A stretch of DNA of 64,000 bases, from contig JAMPBP010000001.1 in NCBI GenBank assembly GCA_023666645.1, positions 989,516-1,053,515 of the forward strand. Direction: 5' to 3'. Source of the DNA: Clostridiales bacterium. GTDB lineage: Bacteria; Bacteroidota; Bacteroidia; Bacteroidales; Muribaculaceae. The notes beneath the pieces are model-generated. The model was not told the DNA's origin. It ran no database searches and saw only the letters and a list, made by a program, of their open reading frames with translations. Below are positions 7,714 to 16,102 of this stretch, in pieces. Within the stretch, counting starts at the first letter, position 1. Each line of letters opens with the position of its first letter. The translations under genes were made by a program, and so were the position numbers.

Positions 7714-9025
7714 CCGGTGTCACTCTCACACGCTGGTTCTTAAGTTTGTATTGCGATATATTGCCCATTACCTGAGCTACCTTGGTGCGCGGCACAGCTG
7801 CGATGGCGCTATGGTCGCTCACACTTATGCGTCCTATCTCACCGGAAGCAAGCCCTCCACGGTTTATGAGATAGCCGGCTATGTCTCCGCGTGAAATCTT
7901 TTCACGCCGGCCGGCATTGAAGTAAAGTGTTGCAACATTGCTGTGTATAGGGTCGTCGCTATGCCCTGAGGGCACATATTGACGGTCGAAGTCGACATAC
8001 TCGGGGATATTGTCACTTTCGCTGGTGATGGCATATATTGTCCCTGAGGCATCCTGGCGCGCTGTGCGGCCATTGCGGTGGGTCCAGGCCTCGGCATTCA
8101 CCGGCATGTGGTAATGTATCACGGCGCCTACATCGTCGATGTCGAGTCCACGGGCTGCCAGGTCGGTAGCCACAAGCACCGGGGTCGTACCGTTGTCAAA
8201 AAGGTCGAGCGAGAGCTGTCGTTGACGCTGCTCCAGAGCACCATGGTAGAGCCCTGAGGGAAGACCGGCTTTCTTTACTGCATGATAGACACGCTCGGCA
8301 CTCTCACGATGATTGACAAAGACAATCACACGTTCATTGGGGAGCGAATGCAGGAGCTGTAGAAGGGTGTCGAGTTTGTCGCGTGATGCACTCGGCACCT
8401 CGACAATCTGTGTGCGTGACCGCGGCGAGGGTGTCGATGGTGTGTAGTCCAGGAGCTTGGCACTGTCGAGATGTATGAATGCCGGCATGTTGTCGATGGC
8501 AGTGGCGCTCGTAAGGACGTAATGCCTGACTCGTGACATGTGGCGCACAATACGTTCCATCTCGCCGGCAAACCCAAGCTCGAGTGACTTGTCATACTCA
8601 TCGAGCACCAGGGTGGAGACCCGGTCAAGATTCACCTGATGACGGTGAATGTGGTCGAGTAGCCGGCCTGGTGTGGCGACTATGATATCGGGAACTGCAG
8701 TGAGGGAATTGACCTCATCGGCCATGGCGTGGCCACCATATAGGGTCACAACCTTGAGCCCTGTGGCTATGCTTCTCAATACTTGCCCGATCTGCAGGAC
8801 CAGCTCGCGCGACGGAGCAATCACAACAGCCTGTACATATCCTTGAGGGGGCACCGTGACATGGCGCAACATGTATATGGCAAAGGCTATTGTTTTGCCC
8901 GAGCCGGTGGGGGCAAGAAGAATCACATCGTTACTCTTGATGACACTCATAGTTTGCTGCATGGGGTTGAGTGTCGCGATACCCAGGCGCGAGTTTATGG
9001 CTTGTGTTATGTCCTGTAGATTCAT
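7697..9025 (-). CDS. DEAD-box RNA helicase with DbpA-like RNA-binding tail
   Basis: This is a 442-residue cytoplasmic, ATP-driven RNA helicase. It has all the core motifs: Q motif region TLNPMQQ, Walker [27 protein letters not shown], motif II as DEYD rather than [30 protein letters not shown], and HRNGRTARQ. The last roughly 70 residues ([28 protein letters not shown] and onward) have the pattern of the DbpA/CsdA RNA-binding domain, which in DbpA targets 23S rRNA. A role in ribosome assembly is therefore likely. The SGNH hydrolase gene lies 23 bases upstream on the same strand and may share the transcript. Confidence 0.93.
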   Translation of the reverse strand: MNLQDITQAINSRLGIATLNPMQQTMSVIKSNDVILLAPTGSGKTIAFAIYMLRHVTVPPQGYVQAVVIAPSRELVLQIGQVLRSIATGLKVVTLYGGHAMADEVNSLTAVPDIIVATPGRLLDHIHRHQVNLDRVSTLVLDEYDKSLELGFAGEMERIVRHMSRVRHYVLTSATAIDNMPAFIHLDSAKLLDYTPSTPSPRSRTQIVEVPSASRDKLDTLLQLLHSLPNERVIVFVNHRESAERVYHAVKKAGLPSGLYHGALEQRQRQLSLDLFDNGTTPVLVATDLAARGLDIDDVGAVIHYHMPVNAEAWTHRNGRTARQDASGTIYAITSESDNIPEYVDFDRQYVPSGHSDDPIHSNVATLYFNAGRREKISRGDIAGYLINRGGLASGEIGRISVSDHSAIAAVPRTKVAQVMGNISQYKLKNQRVRVTPVSSVE

Positions 9026-9048
9026 ATTTTTTGTATGGCGATCTTTGT

Positions 9049-9789
9049 TTACTTGCCTTCTTGGTTGCGGTTGTCGTTATTTCGCATACTTGTGACAAAC
9101 TCCTCGCCCCATTGCAACAGAAGGTCGTGACCGGCGTCATTGAGATGGGCTGTGTCATTTGGACCCTGGAAGTATTGGGCACGGAACTCAGGGTTGTTGA
9201 CTTCGATACCACTGGTGGCAGCAGCATCAAGTACAGGAATTTCACGCTTGGCACATACATCCTTTATCGATGAAATCACCTCCTTGAACTGTGGTCGGTC
9301 CACATCCCATGGTGTTACATAACCTATCGCTGCATCGGGATACTTCACCCTGAGCGAGTCGATGAGGGTGTTTAGTGCACCGGCAAAGTCCTCGAGGGTG
9401 TAGGGGCGGCCGTTGGCAATCAAATCGGCATCATTGTGTCCTGCTATTATAATGAAAACGTCGGCGCGGGGAGGCAGTTCAGAAAGACGGTCGGTCATTG
9501 CTTTGCCAAATCCATCTTTGGTGCGGTCAAACCCCATGCTGCTGCCGTTGCGGCCACAGTTGACATATTTATAGCCGAGTTTCTTGGCTACCTTGGCATG
9601 CCATGTCTGGGAGTAGGGGCAGCGGTGGTTTCGCACATAGCTGTCGCCAAAGACACACATTACGAGCGAGTCACCATCGGCAGTCACATCACCATTCACT
9701 TGTGCCGATGCTACTGTACCTGCGGTTGCCATGAGCATGACCACGGTCAGCATGAGAATTGTTTTGAAGAATGAATTATTTTTTTTCAT
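9049..9789 (-). CDS. Secreted SGNH/GDSL-family hydrolase
   Basis: This gene encodes 246 residues with a signal peptide (MKKNNSFFKTILMLTVVMLMATAGTVASA). The SGNH blocks are clear: block I CVFGDSYVRN with the nucleophile Ser, block II with Gly in CGRNGSSMG, block III GHND, and block V DTAHLNDAGH with the catalytic Asp and His. These enzymes cleave esters of carbohydrates, lipids or peptidoglycan; the sequence does not say which. It is likely periplasmic or exported. It is transcribed from the promoter at 9824, ahead of the helicase gene. Confidence 0.9.
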   Translation of the reverse strand: MKKNNSFFKTILMLTVVMLMATAGTVASAQVNGDVTADGDSLVMCVFGDSYVRNHRCPYSQTWHAKVAKKLGYKYVNCGRNGSSMGFDRTKDGFGKAMTDRLSELPPRADVFIIIAGHNDADLIANGRPYTLEDFAGALNTLIDSLRVKYPDAAIGYVTPWDVDRPQFKEVISSIKDVCAKREIPVLDAAATSGIEVNNPEFRAQYFQGPNDTAHLNDAGHDLLLQWGEEFVTSMRNNDNRNQEGK

Positions 9790-9823
9790 GGGTAATAATG
9801 GGGTTGGCAGTTGATTTTAAGGA

Positions 9824-9831
9824 CAAAATTA
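9824..9831 (-). promoter_or_regulatory. -7 box of the SGNH hydrolase promoter
   Basis: The minus strand carries TAATTTTG, 35 bases before the ATG at 9789. The -33 element is weak (TTTAG about 20 bases upstream). Confidence 0.5.
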
Positions 9832-9971
9832 GCAAATTTTACAGCATATCCTAAAAAAAAATCATGGGCAGTGAACATTTCTATATTGACGGGCGTTTTA
9901 AAAGTACAAAGACAACAAAGAAAGATTTTTCCATTGCTTAGAGAGATATAATGTGATAATGATTGGTTTAT

Positions 9972-10015
9972 CAAGCGAGGCTCTGTCGGGATGACAGGGC
10001 CTCGCTTGGCGTTTT
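9972..10015 (+). terminator. Strong orphan hairpin with T-run between divergent genes
   Basis: A 16-bp stem (9972-9987 with 9993-10008, one G-U pair), loop GGGAT, then GCGTTTTT. It points along the plus strand, yet the gene to its left is transcribed leftwards, so no known plus-strand gene needs it. It may end a small RNA or protect the downstream gene. The remainder of 9790-10169 shows no ORF of interest; a weak TAACTTCG box at 10062-10069 may drive the next gene. Confidence 0.7.
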
Positions 10016-10169
10016 TATTCCCAAAAATGAGTTCAAATGATGATATATGCTCAAAAAATCATAACTTCGCGTTCATGAACTCCTTTCATGTGTCATTTCC
10101 TGCTTATGGAATGCGTATGTGGAAAGATTCATAATGCTATAAAATCCTTTAAGTTTAACACCAAGAAAT

Positions 10170-11141
10170 ATGGAATACAGATATTGCGGAAAAAGCGGTT
10201 TGCAGCTCCCCGTCATCTCGTTGGGACTGTGGCACAACTTTGGCTACACCACTCCGTTCTCAACACAGGAGGAGATTGTGTTGCATGCTTTTGACAACGG
10301 AATCACCCACATCGACCTGGCCAACAACTATGGCCCACCGGCCGGAAGTGCCGAGGAGAATTTCGGACGCATCATGTCAAGGGGGCTCAAAAGCCACCGT
10401 GATGAGATCATCGTGTCGTCTAAAGCGGGGCATTACATGTGGCCCGGCCCCTATGGTGACATGACTTCGCGCAAGAATACATTTGCGAGCCTCCACCAGA
10501 GTCTGAAGCGTACGGGTCTGGAATACTTCGATATTTTCTACAGCCACCGCTATTGTCCCGAGATTCCCCTCGAAGAGACTGTCCAGGCTCTCATCGATAT
10601 CGTGAAGCAAGGAAAGGCTTTATATGTGGGGCTCTCCAAGTATCCTGCCGATGTCGCTGCCAAGGCTTGTGAAATGATGGCCGAGCAGCATGTCCACTGC
10701 TTGATCTACCAGGACCGTTACAACATGATATGCCGTAAGCCCGAGGCTCATCATATTGAATTGCTCGATGACAAGGGACTTGGCTTTATCGCCTTCTCAC
10801 CCCTTGCCCAGGGGCTGCTCACCAACCGTTACATCAACGGCATCCCCGAGGATTCCAGGGTCTACAAGGAAGGGGCATTCCTTCACAAGGAGGATATCAC
10901 TATGGCATGGGTTGAAAAAGCACGTAAACTTAATGAGATTGCCCAGCATCGGGGAGAGTCGCTGGCACAGATGTCATTGTCATGGGTGCTGGCCAAGAGA
11001 TATGTGACCTCGGTAATAGCCGGAGTCAGCTCCATAAGGCAGCTTGATGATAACATGGCCTCGGTCAATGCCCCTGCATTTACTGAGGAGGACCTTACCG
11101 CAATCGACGGTATCCTCAGCGACTCCATCGTAAGAGGGTAG
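10170..11141 (+). CDS. Aldo/keto reductase, YghZ-like
   Basis: This gene encodes 323 residues, a cytoplasmic NADPH-dependent reductase of the YghZ/Gpr group that reduces aldehydes such as L-glyceraldehyde 3-phosphate and methylglyoxal. The family signatures are MEYRYCGKSGLQLPVISLGLW, the catalytic Asp and Tyr in HIDLANNYGPPAGSAEENFG, the catalytic Lys in VSSKAGHYMWPGPYG, and the His in FYSHRYCPEIPLEET. FSPLAQGLLT and VIAGVSS near the C-terminus bind the cofactor phosphate. The GPYG segment after the Lys is typical of YghZ. It appears to be a single-gene unit; the minus-strand gene at 11165 converges on it. Confidence 0.9.
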   Translation: MEYRYCGKSGLQLPVISLGLWHNFGYTTPFSTQEEIVLHAFDNGITHIDLANNYGPPAGSAEENFGRIMSRGLKSHRDEIIVSSKAGHYMWPGPYGDMTSRKNTFASLHQSLKRTGLEYFDIFYSHRYCPEIPLEETVQALIDIVKQGKALYVGLSKYPADVAAKACEMMAEQHVHCLIYQDRYNMICRKPEAHHIELLDDKGLGFIAFSPLAQGLLTNRYINGIPEDSRVYKEGAFLHKEDITMAWVEKARKLNEIAQHRGESLAQMSLSWVLAKRYVTSVIAGVSSIRQLDDNMASVNAPAFTEEDLTAIDGILSDSIVRG

Positions 11142-11164
11142 CTCACTTACTGTGAGACAGGCTC

Positions 11165-12295
11165 TTAGTGCCAGGCGTTCAGCGCCTGGCATATTTGTAT
11201 TATCTGGTCATCGCTTAGGTAGGGGGCGATGGGTAGGCTTACAACCCTATCGCTCAGCCACTCGGTCACTGGCAATGACATGTGACCCAGTTGGGCCGCA
11301 TAGCATGGTTGCCGGTGAGGGGGAGTGGCATAGTGTATATCTGTGCCGATTCCATGCATGGCAAGATGCTCCCGCAATGAGTCTCGGTGCTCGCTCAAGG
11401 CCACGAGTTGGTGAAAATTGGTAGTTGACAGTTGGGCCGGAATGCATAGCCTTATTGCTTGGTTGTCAACCAGTCGATTATACATTTCGGCTATGTGGCG
11501 ACGGCGGTCGTTGTTGCTGTCAAGGTAGGGCAGTTTAACCCTTAGCACTGCTGCCTGTATTGGATCAATGCGGCAGTTGTAACCTTTGTAGTCGTTGTGA
11601 TAACGGCTTGAGCTTCCATAGTTGCTCAGAGAGCGCACGGTGTGTGCCAGATCATCATCGTTGGTGGCAACGGCCCCGGCATCGCCCATGGCACCAAGAT
11701 TCTTGGTGGGATAGAAACTGAAGGCGGCTGCGTGGCCAAGCGATCCTGTGAGTCTATTGCCACCATGCCCCGTTGTAGTGGCCTGAGAGCCTATGCCCTG
11801 GGCATTGTCTTCGATTATAATCAAGCCACGGTCACGGGCTATCGATGCCAGCCGGTCGTCCCAACAAGTCCGGCCATAAAGGTGGACTACCATCACAGCC
11901 CGTGTGAGCGGTGTTATGGCTTTTTCTATCAGCGATGTGTCGAGATTCAAGGTGTCGACCGATGGTTCCACCGGCACCGGTGTCAATCCTACATCGCTTA
12001 TTGCCAGTAGGCTGGCAATATAAGTATTGGCCGGCACAATAACTTCGTCACCTGGTTTCATGATTCCCATCTCAATGTAGCCCCTCATTATGAGTCGCAA
12101 GGCATCGAGGCCATTGCTCACACCCACCACATTTCTCACCTTTTGGTAATTGGCGAGATCATGCTCGAAGGCGGCAATTTCAGGGCCTCCTATGTAGCGT
12201 CCTGAGCTTATTACGCGCTTAACCGCTTCCTCAATCTCCTTCATGAATGGAGCATTGAGATGGGCGAGGTCAAGAAAGGGTATATTCTGTTCCAT
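11165..12295 (-). CDS. DegT/DnrJ/EryC1/StrS sugar aminotransferase
   Basis: This gene encodes 376 residues. It is a PLP-dependent enzyme that moves an amino group onto a nucleotide-linked keto sugar. Family marks are IPFLDLAHLNAPFMKEIEEAV, SSGRYIGGPE, GVSNGLDALRLIMR, VIVPANTYIASLLAI, VHLYGR, IEDNAQGIGS and the PLP lysine in SFYPTKNLGAMGDAGA. It is close in type to FdtB, which makes dTDP-3-amino-3,6-dideoxyhexoses. The FdtA-like isomerase gene lies only 32 bases upstream on the same strand, supporting a two-step route to an amino sugar for surface glycans. It is the last gene of the apparent operon that starts with the rhomboids. The exact sugar is not readable. Confidence 0.9.
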   Translation of the reverse strand: MEQNIPFLDLAHLNAPFMKEIEEAVKRVISSGRYIGGPEIAAFEHDLANYQKVRNVVGVSNGLDALRLIMRGYIEMGIMKPGDEVIVPANTYIASLLAISDVGLTPVPVEPSVDTLNLDTSLIEKAITPLTRAVMVVHLYGRTCWDDRLASIARDRGLIIIEDNAQGIGSQATTTGHGGNRLTGSLGHAAAFSFYPTKNLGAMGDAGAVATNDDDLAHTVRSLSNYGSSSRYHNDYKGYNCRIDPIQAAVLRVKLPYLDSNNDRRRHIAEMYNRLVDNQAIRLCIPAQLSTTNFHQLVALSEHRDSLREHLAMHGIGTDIHYATPPHRQPCYAAQLGHMSLPVTEWLSDRVVSLPIAPYLSDDQIIQICQALNAWH

Positions 12296-12327
12296 TGAGA
12301 TGTGGAAGGGTTGGTTTATTGATGGTT

Positions 12328-13227
12328 TTAATGTGTGGCAAGTGTTTTGAATGTGTTGTAGTCACGCACATAGTCCTGCTCGTCATATGGTTGATCGGTG
12401 AGCACCATGCTCACTGACCCTGATGAGAAGTTGTCGAGGCTACGCCATATACCCGCTTCAATATATAGAGCCTGATAGGGACGGTTGAGTGTGTAGACGC
12501 GCCTCTCGTGACCATCGTCGAGGGTGACATCAAAGCTACCGCTGGCGGCAATAATCAGTTCGCGGGCTGTGTGATGGGAATGGCCGCCGCGTGTCGAGTC
12601 GCCTGGCACGTCATATAGATAGAACACACGCCTGATGTCGAAAGGTGTCCCCGGCACATTCTCCACTACACTAAGTGATCCATTGGGGTGGCGATGGCGT
12701 GGCAATTCCATGATTACACAGCGGGCCAACGATGAGCGTCGGTGGTTCTCAATGCCTGCATTGCCTGTAATGGCCGGGATATCGTCATAGATGGCCGGGG
12801 AAGCGGCCTCGTGGATTGGGAGGCTGTCACCGAGAGCTCCTATAAACTGGCTCTTGTCCTCTATATAGTCGGCCGGGTCGTAGGTGGTCGAGGAGAGAAC
12901 CATGGCCACCGAACAGGATGAGAAGTTGTCGAGCATGCGCCATGTCATCGGGGGTACATATAGCCCGTAGTAGGAGCGAGACATGTGGTGGCGCACCGGT
13001 CCGTTACCATCATCGAGCACTACATCAAAACTGCCGGCCATGGCCACTATCAGTTCAGACTGGGTGCGAAAAGCGTGGCCATGCCTCACCTCGCCGCCCG
13101 GAACATCGTAGATCCAGTAGCAACGCTTTATGTTGAAACCGAGTGACGGTCCGTTCTGTATGAACGAGAGGTTGCCACGTGGATCACATATCTTGGGCAG
13201 ATTGACGAGTTGAGGCTTTTGTTTCAT
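12328..13227 (-). CDS. Tandem FdtA/WxcM-like 3,4-ketoisomerase (double cupin)
   Basis: This gene encodes 299 residues, twice the usual FdtA length, formed by two copies of the same cupin domain (about residues 1-135 and 160-299). FdtA enzymes convert dTDP-4-keto-6-deoxyglucose to the 3-keto isomer, the substrate of the neighbouring DegT-type aminotransferase. Each copy has the IYDVPGG or LYDVPGD strand, an ELI.A..GSFDV.LDDG strand and the W..LDNFSS strand. Copy 2 has GGHSHH with both active-site histidines. Copy 1 has RHGHAF, where the second one is Phe, so copy 2 is probably the active one. The start overlaps the end of the upstream gene by 44 bases, which suggests coupled translation. Confidence 0.88.
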   Translation of the reverse strand: MKQKPQLVNLPKICDPRGNLSFIQNGPSLGFNIKRCYWIYDVPGGEVRHGHAFRTQSELIVAMAGSFDVVLDDGNGPVRHHMSRSYYGLYVPPMTWRMLDNFSSCSVAMVLSSTTYDPADYIEDKSQFIGALGDSLPIHEAASPAIYDDIPAITGNAGIENHRRSSLARCVIMELPRHRHPNGSLSVVENVPGTPFDIRRVFYLYDVPGDSTRGGHSHHTARELIIAASGSFDVTLDDGHERRVYTLNRPYQALYIEAGIWRSLDNFSSGSVSMVLTDQPYDEQDYVRDYNTFKTLATH

Positions 13228-14314
13228 CTTTCATGGATTGTTTGATTGCAAATGTGCCGATGATGGGGTAATGGTCGCTCGACCGGCTTTTCCCGACATG
13301 GTATGCCATGGCCTTCACTGTACCTCCATAGAGCATGTGGTCAATGTTGAAGTAGAACCGATTGGCATTGTAGGTCATAGTAGGTCCAAATCCTACAGAA
13401 GTGAAGGCACTTCTGAGCGTTTTGCCCTCTATGACACGCTGGGCATAGCAGTCCTCGATATCGTTGAAATCACCGGTGACAATTATATTGTCGCCACCAA
13501 TACTGTCGATATATTGACGCAACTTATGGGCCTGATACCCACGCTCACGCATCGCAGTCGAGAGCTTGGCGACCATTCCATAGCGGGCGTTCTCGAGTTT
13601 GTGGGTAGTGGGTTTTCGGGTGATACTGCCATAGAGCTCACGGTCGGCTGTGTTGAGCTGCAGTGACTGCAGGTGTACATTGTAAAGCGTGAGCGGAGTT
13701 CCATCGATGTCAACCTCGACACACTGCAGGCATGCCGATGTCCCGAGCCAGTTGTCAATCCCGATGTTACGCAATGGGTAGCGTGAGAGGATATTTTGGC
13801 CATTATTGGTCGACAGTGAATAGGGATAGCGTTGTGTGAGGCTGTCACATTGTTGCTTGTAATTGGAGTTCCAGGCCGATGGCTGGCCGCGGTGCGACTC
13901 TTGCAGGCATACTATGTCGGCGTCGATGGCGAGAATTGTCGAGAGGGTGGTGTGAATGGAATCATTGCCATTCCCCAGGTCCTTCAAGTTGAAAACATTG
14001 TATGATAGAAGTTTGAATTCCCGGTACCCATCGGGCAACTTGGGCTTCCCGATATTGAGCGGGCAGAAATTCCATATGGGTACAGCACACACCAGCAACG
14101 TGATGAGCGGTAGGAAAGCAAGCCTTCTGCAGCATATCATATCAAAGAGAATCAGTAGCACTGAGACTGCCAGCAACGCCGGAAAAACCATCAAGGCTAT
14201 TCCCGGCAATGTCGATGAGGCTGTGTTGTAATGACCACCGAAGCCCGAGAATATCATTGCCACTGCGACTATGATATTGATAAGGAGCAATATTGATTTG
14301 AAGAATCGTTTCAT
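13184..14314 (-). CDS. Membrane-anchored endonuclease/exonuclease/phosphatase-family protein
   Basis: This gene encodes 376 residues. Three N-terminal membrane helices (about residues 5-25, 35-58 and 65-85) are followed by an EEP (DNase I-like) domain. The motifs are LLSYNVFNL, CLQESHRG with the metal-binding Glu, VTGDFNDIED with Asp and Asn, and SRSSDHYPI with the final Asp-His. Such proteins cleave phosphodiester or phosphate bonds in nucleic acids, lipids or inositol phosphates; the catalytic domain would sit next to the membrane. It lies 44 bases behind the second rhomboid gene and overlaps the isomerase gene downstream. A rhomboid-rhomboid-EEP order recurs in Bacteroidales in my recollection. 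The substrate is unknown. Confidence 0.88.
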   Translation of the reverse strand: MKRFFKSILLLINIIVAVAMIFSGFGGHYNTASSTLPGIALMVFPALLAVSVLLILFDMICCRRLAFLPLITLLVCAVPIWNFCPLNIGKPKLPDGYREFKLLSYNVFNLKDLGNGNDSIHTTLSTILAIDADIVCLQESHRGQPSAWNSNYKQQCDSLTQRYPYSLSTNNGQNILSRYPLRNIGIDNWLGTSACLQCVEVDIDGTPLTLYNVHLQSLQLNTADRELYGSITRKPTTHKLENARYGMVAKLSTAMRERGYQAHKLRQYIDSIGGDNIIVTGDFNDIEDCYAQRVIEGKTLRSAFTSVGFGPTMTYNANRFYFNIDHMLYGGTVKAMAYHVGKSRSSDHYPIIGTFAIKQSMKDETKASTRQSAQDM

Positions 14315-14358
14315 AGTGTGTGTCAGAGGATTGTTAACATTCTGTATTGAACATCATC

Positions 14359-15129
14359 CTATACTTTGTTGCTAAGGTCGATGAGACGGCGGCGCTCATT
14401 GGCCGTGAGCGATTTGTAGCCTGAGTTGCGCACCTTGTCAAGCAGCCGGTCGAGCTCGGCGCGGGCATCGGCCTCGCTCATGTGCTGTTGTGAAATTGAG
14501 GCATAGCGTCGACCCCTCACGCGGGCCATAAGAGCCAAGAGAGAGCCGGCTGCCAGCCCTCCCAGATGTGCCATGTGGGCACCTATATTGTTGCCGGTGA
14601 GCCCTACCGCGAATATCACGACAGTGGCTATGGCTATCCACTTGATCTTGACACGTCCCAGCAGGAAGAAATTGAGGCTTACATTGGGAGCGGTGAAAGC
14701 GGTGGCTGCAACTATCGCCATGACGGCTGCCGATGACCCCTCAAGCATGAAGAAATTCCCCGGGATAATCAACGAGGTCGCGGTGAAAAGCACAGCGCCT
14801 GCCAGTCCTCCGGCCACATAGGTAAGAAACAGTCGCCTGGGCGATGCCAACTGCCCGTATATGCGGCCGAAACAGTAGAGCCACAGCATGTTGAAGAGGC
14901 AGTGCATCACATCGGTCTGGGTGAACATATAGGTGAAAGGTGACCATGGCCGTGTTATCACCGCCAGTCCGGCCGGCAAGTCGAGCATGCCGGTAGCCAG
15001 ATTTATGCTCTCGCCCAAGAGTCCCGTAATAAAGGAGGTGACAATCACCGTCACCATAACAATGGCGTTGACCACGATGACGCGCAGTGTGACGTCCATG
15101 CGTCGGTATATGTAGGAAAAACTTGCCAC
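14359..15129 (-). CDS. Rhomboid intramembrane serine protease (second of two)
   Basis: This gene encodes 256 residues with six predicted membrane helices. Rhomboids cut other proteins inside or near the membrane. The active-site elements are present: H and N in MHCLFNMLWLYCFG, the nucleophile Ser in the loop LEGSSAAVMAI, and the catalytic His in HMAHLGGLAAG. After the last helix a basic, helical tail (residues 205-256, ending in SLTANERRRLIDLSNKV) has the look of a short SHOCT-like or DUF6576-type domain often found on Bacteroidota rhomboids. Only 4 bases separate it from the preceding rhomboid gene, so the two are made together and may act on related substrates. Confidence 0.9.
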   Translation of the reverse strand: MASFSYIYRRMDVTLRVIVVNAIVMVTVIVTSFITGLLGESINLATGMLDLPAGLAVITRPWSPFTYMFTQTDVMHCLFNMLWLYCFGRIYGQLASPRRLFLTYVAGGLAGAVLFTATSLIIPGNFFMLEGSSAAVMAIVAATAFTAPNVSLNFFLLGRVKIKWIAIATVVIFAVGLTGNNIGAHMAHLGGLAAGSLLALMARVRGRRYASISQQHMSEADARAELDRLLDKVRNSGYKSLTANERRRLIDLSNKV

Positions 15130-15133
15130 GGCC

Positions 15134-15892
15134 TCAGAAGCGTTGATAAGGACCTATTATACCTTTCTTGCGCCAGTACAGCAGCATGAGCAATCCAAAT
15201 ATCATTCCTCCCAGGTGGGCCAGGTGGGCTACATTGTCGGCGGGATTATTGTTGAGTGCCTGCAGCAACTCAATGACACCATATCCCAGCACCACCCAAC
15301 GGGCCTGCAACGGAATTGGGATGAACATGAGATAGATAGGCTGGCGTGGAAATAGCACGCCAAAAGCCAGCAGAATGCCGTATACAGCTCCCGAAGCTCC
15401 CAGCGTGGGAGTATTGATGAGCAAATGCAACTTTTGCATTATGGGGTCGCTGTAGGTCATGTGCTGGTGCCACAGCGCTGTGCCATTATCAAGCATTTCT
15501 TTGATAGCAAGCGGATTGTCGATGAGATTCTCATAGTAATTGACAATCACGGCATACACACCCTCCTGTATGAGGGCTGCTCCCAGTCCACACGATATGT
15601 AATAGAACAGATAGCGTTTGCTACCGAGCGACCGCTCGATGATGCCGCCAAACATGAACAGGGCAAACATGTTGAAAAACAGATGAGAGAAACTCTCATG
15701 CAAGAACATGTAGGTAAAGAACTGAGTGACGAGGAAATCATCGCTGGTAAAGTAGTGGAGCGCGCCATATTGAACCATCATATTGCCGAAGCGCGGCTCC
15801 AGTAGGTTGATGGCCAGACATATGATGGCATTGATGATAATAAGATTTTTGGTTACGGGAGGCATCTGCCTCCATATGGAAATCAAGAACAT
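15134..15892 (-). CDS. Rhomboid intramembrane serine protease (first of two)
   Basis: This gene encodes 252 residues from the chosen start. Rhomboid marks are SHLFFNMFALFMFGG (H..N), the nucleophile Ser in TLGASGAVYGILLAFG, and the catalytic His in AHLAHLGGMIFG. The frame is open to 15964, but that codon lies upstream of the predicted transcription start, so MFLISIWRQMPPVTKN (15892) is preferred; MPPVTKN at 15865 is also possible. There is an insert between helices 2 and 4 (about residues 105-145). It is the first gene of a five-gene minus-strand set running to 11165. The two adjacent rhomboids are clearly different in sequence, so this is not a fresh duplication. Confidence 0.88.
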   Translation of the reverse strand: MFLISIWRQMPPVTKNLIIINAIICLAINLLEPRFGNMMVQYGALHYFTSDDFLVTQFFTYMFLHESFSHLFFNMFALFMFGGIIERSLGSKRYLFYYISCGLGAALIQEGVYAVIVNYYENLIDNPLAIKEMLDNGTALWHQHMTYSDPIMQKLHLLINTPTLGASGAVYGILLAFGVLFPRQPIYLMFIPIPLQARWVVLGYGVIELLQALNNNPADNVAHLAHLGGMIFGLLMLLYWRKKGIIGPYQRF

Positions 15893-15953
15893 AATCTTAC
15901 TGTTAGATAATATTGAATTTGAAAATTGAGGGACAGCCCCTGCAATCAAAACA

Positions 15954-15961
15954 CAAAGATA
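15954..15961 (-). promoter_or_regulatory. -7 box of the rhomboid operon promoter
   Basis: The minus strand carries TATCTTTG, with ATTG 21 bases upstream. The predicted transcription start is near 15948, which rules out the longest start of the rhomboid gene. Confidence 0.65.
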
Positions 15962-16102
15962 CACTTAAACTCCCAATCCCCCCAATCAATTAAGATTTTT
16001 TGCACTGTTTTCCCCGTATGACTGCACCTTTGACAGCACCTTACCCATGATAGTGGAGTAGCTGATCTATAGGTGTACAGTGGTGATGTCCTGAGTGATG
16101 GA

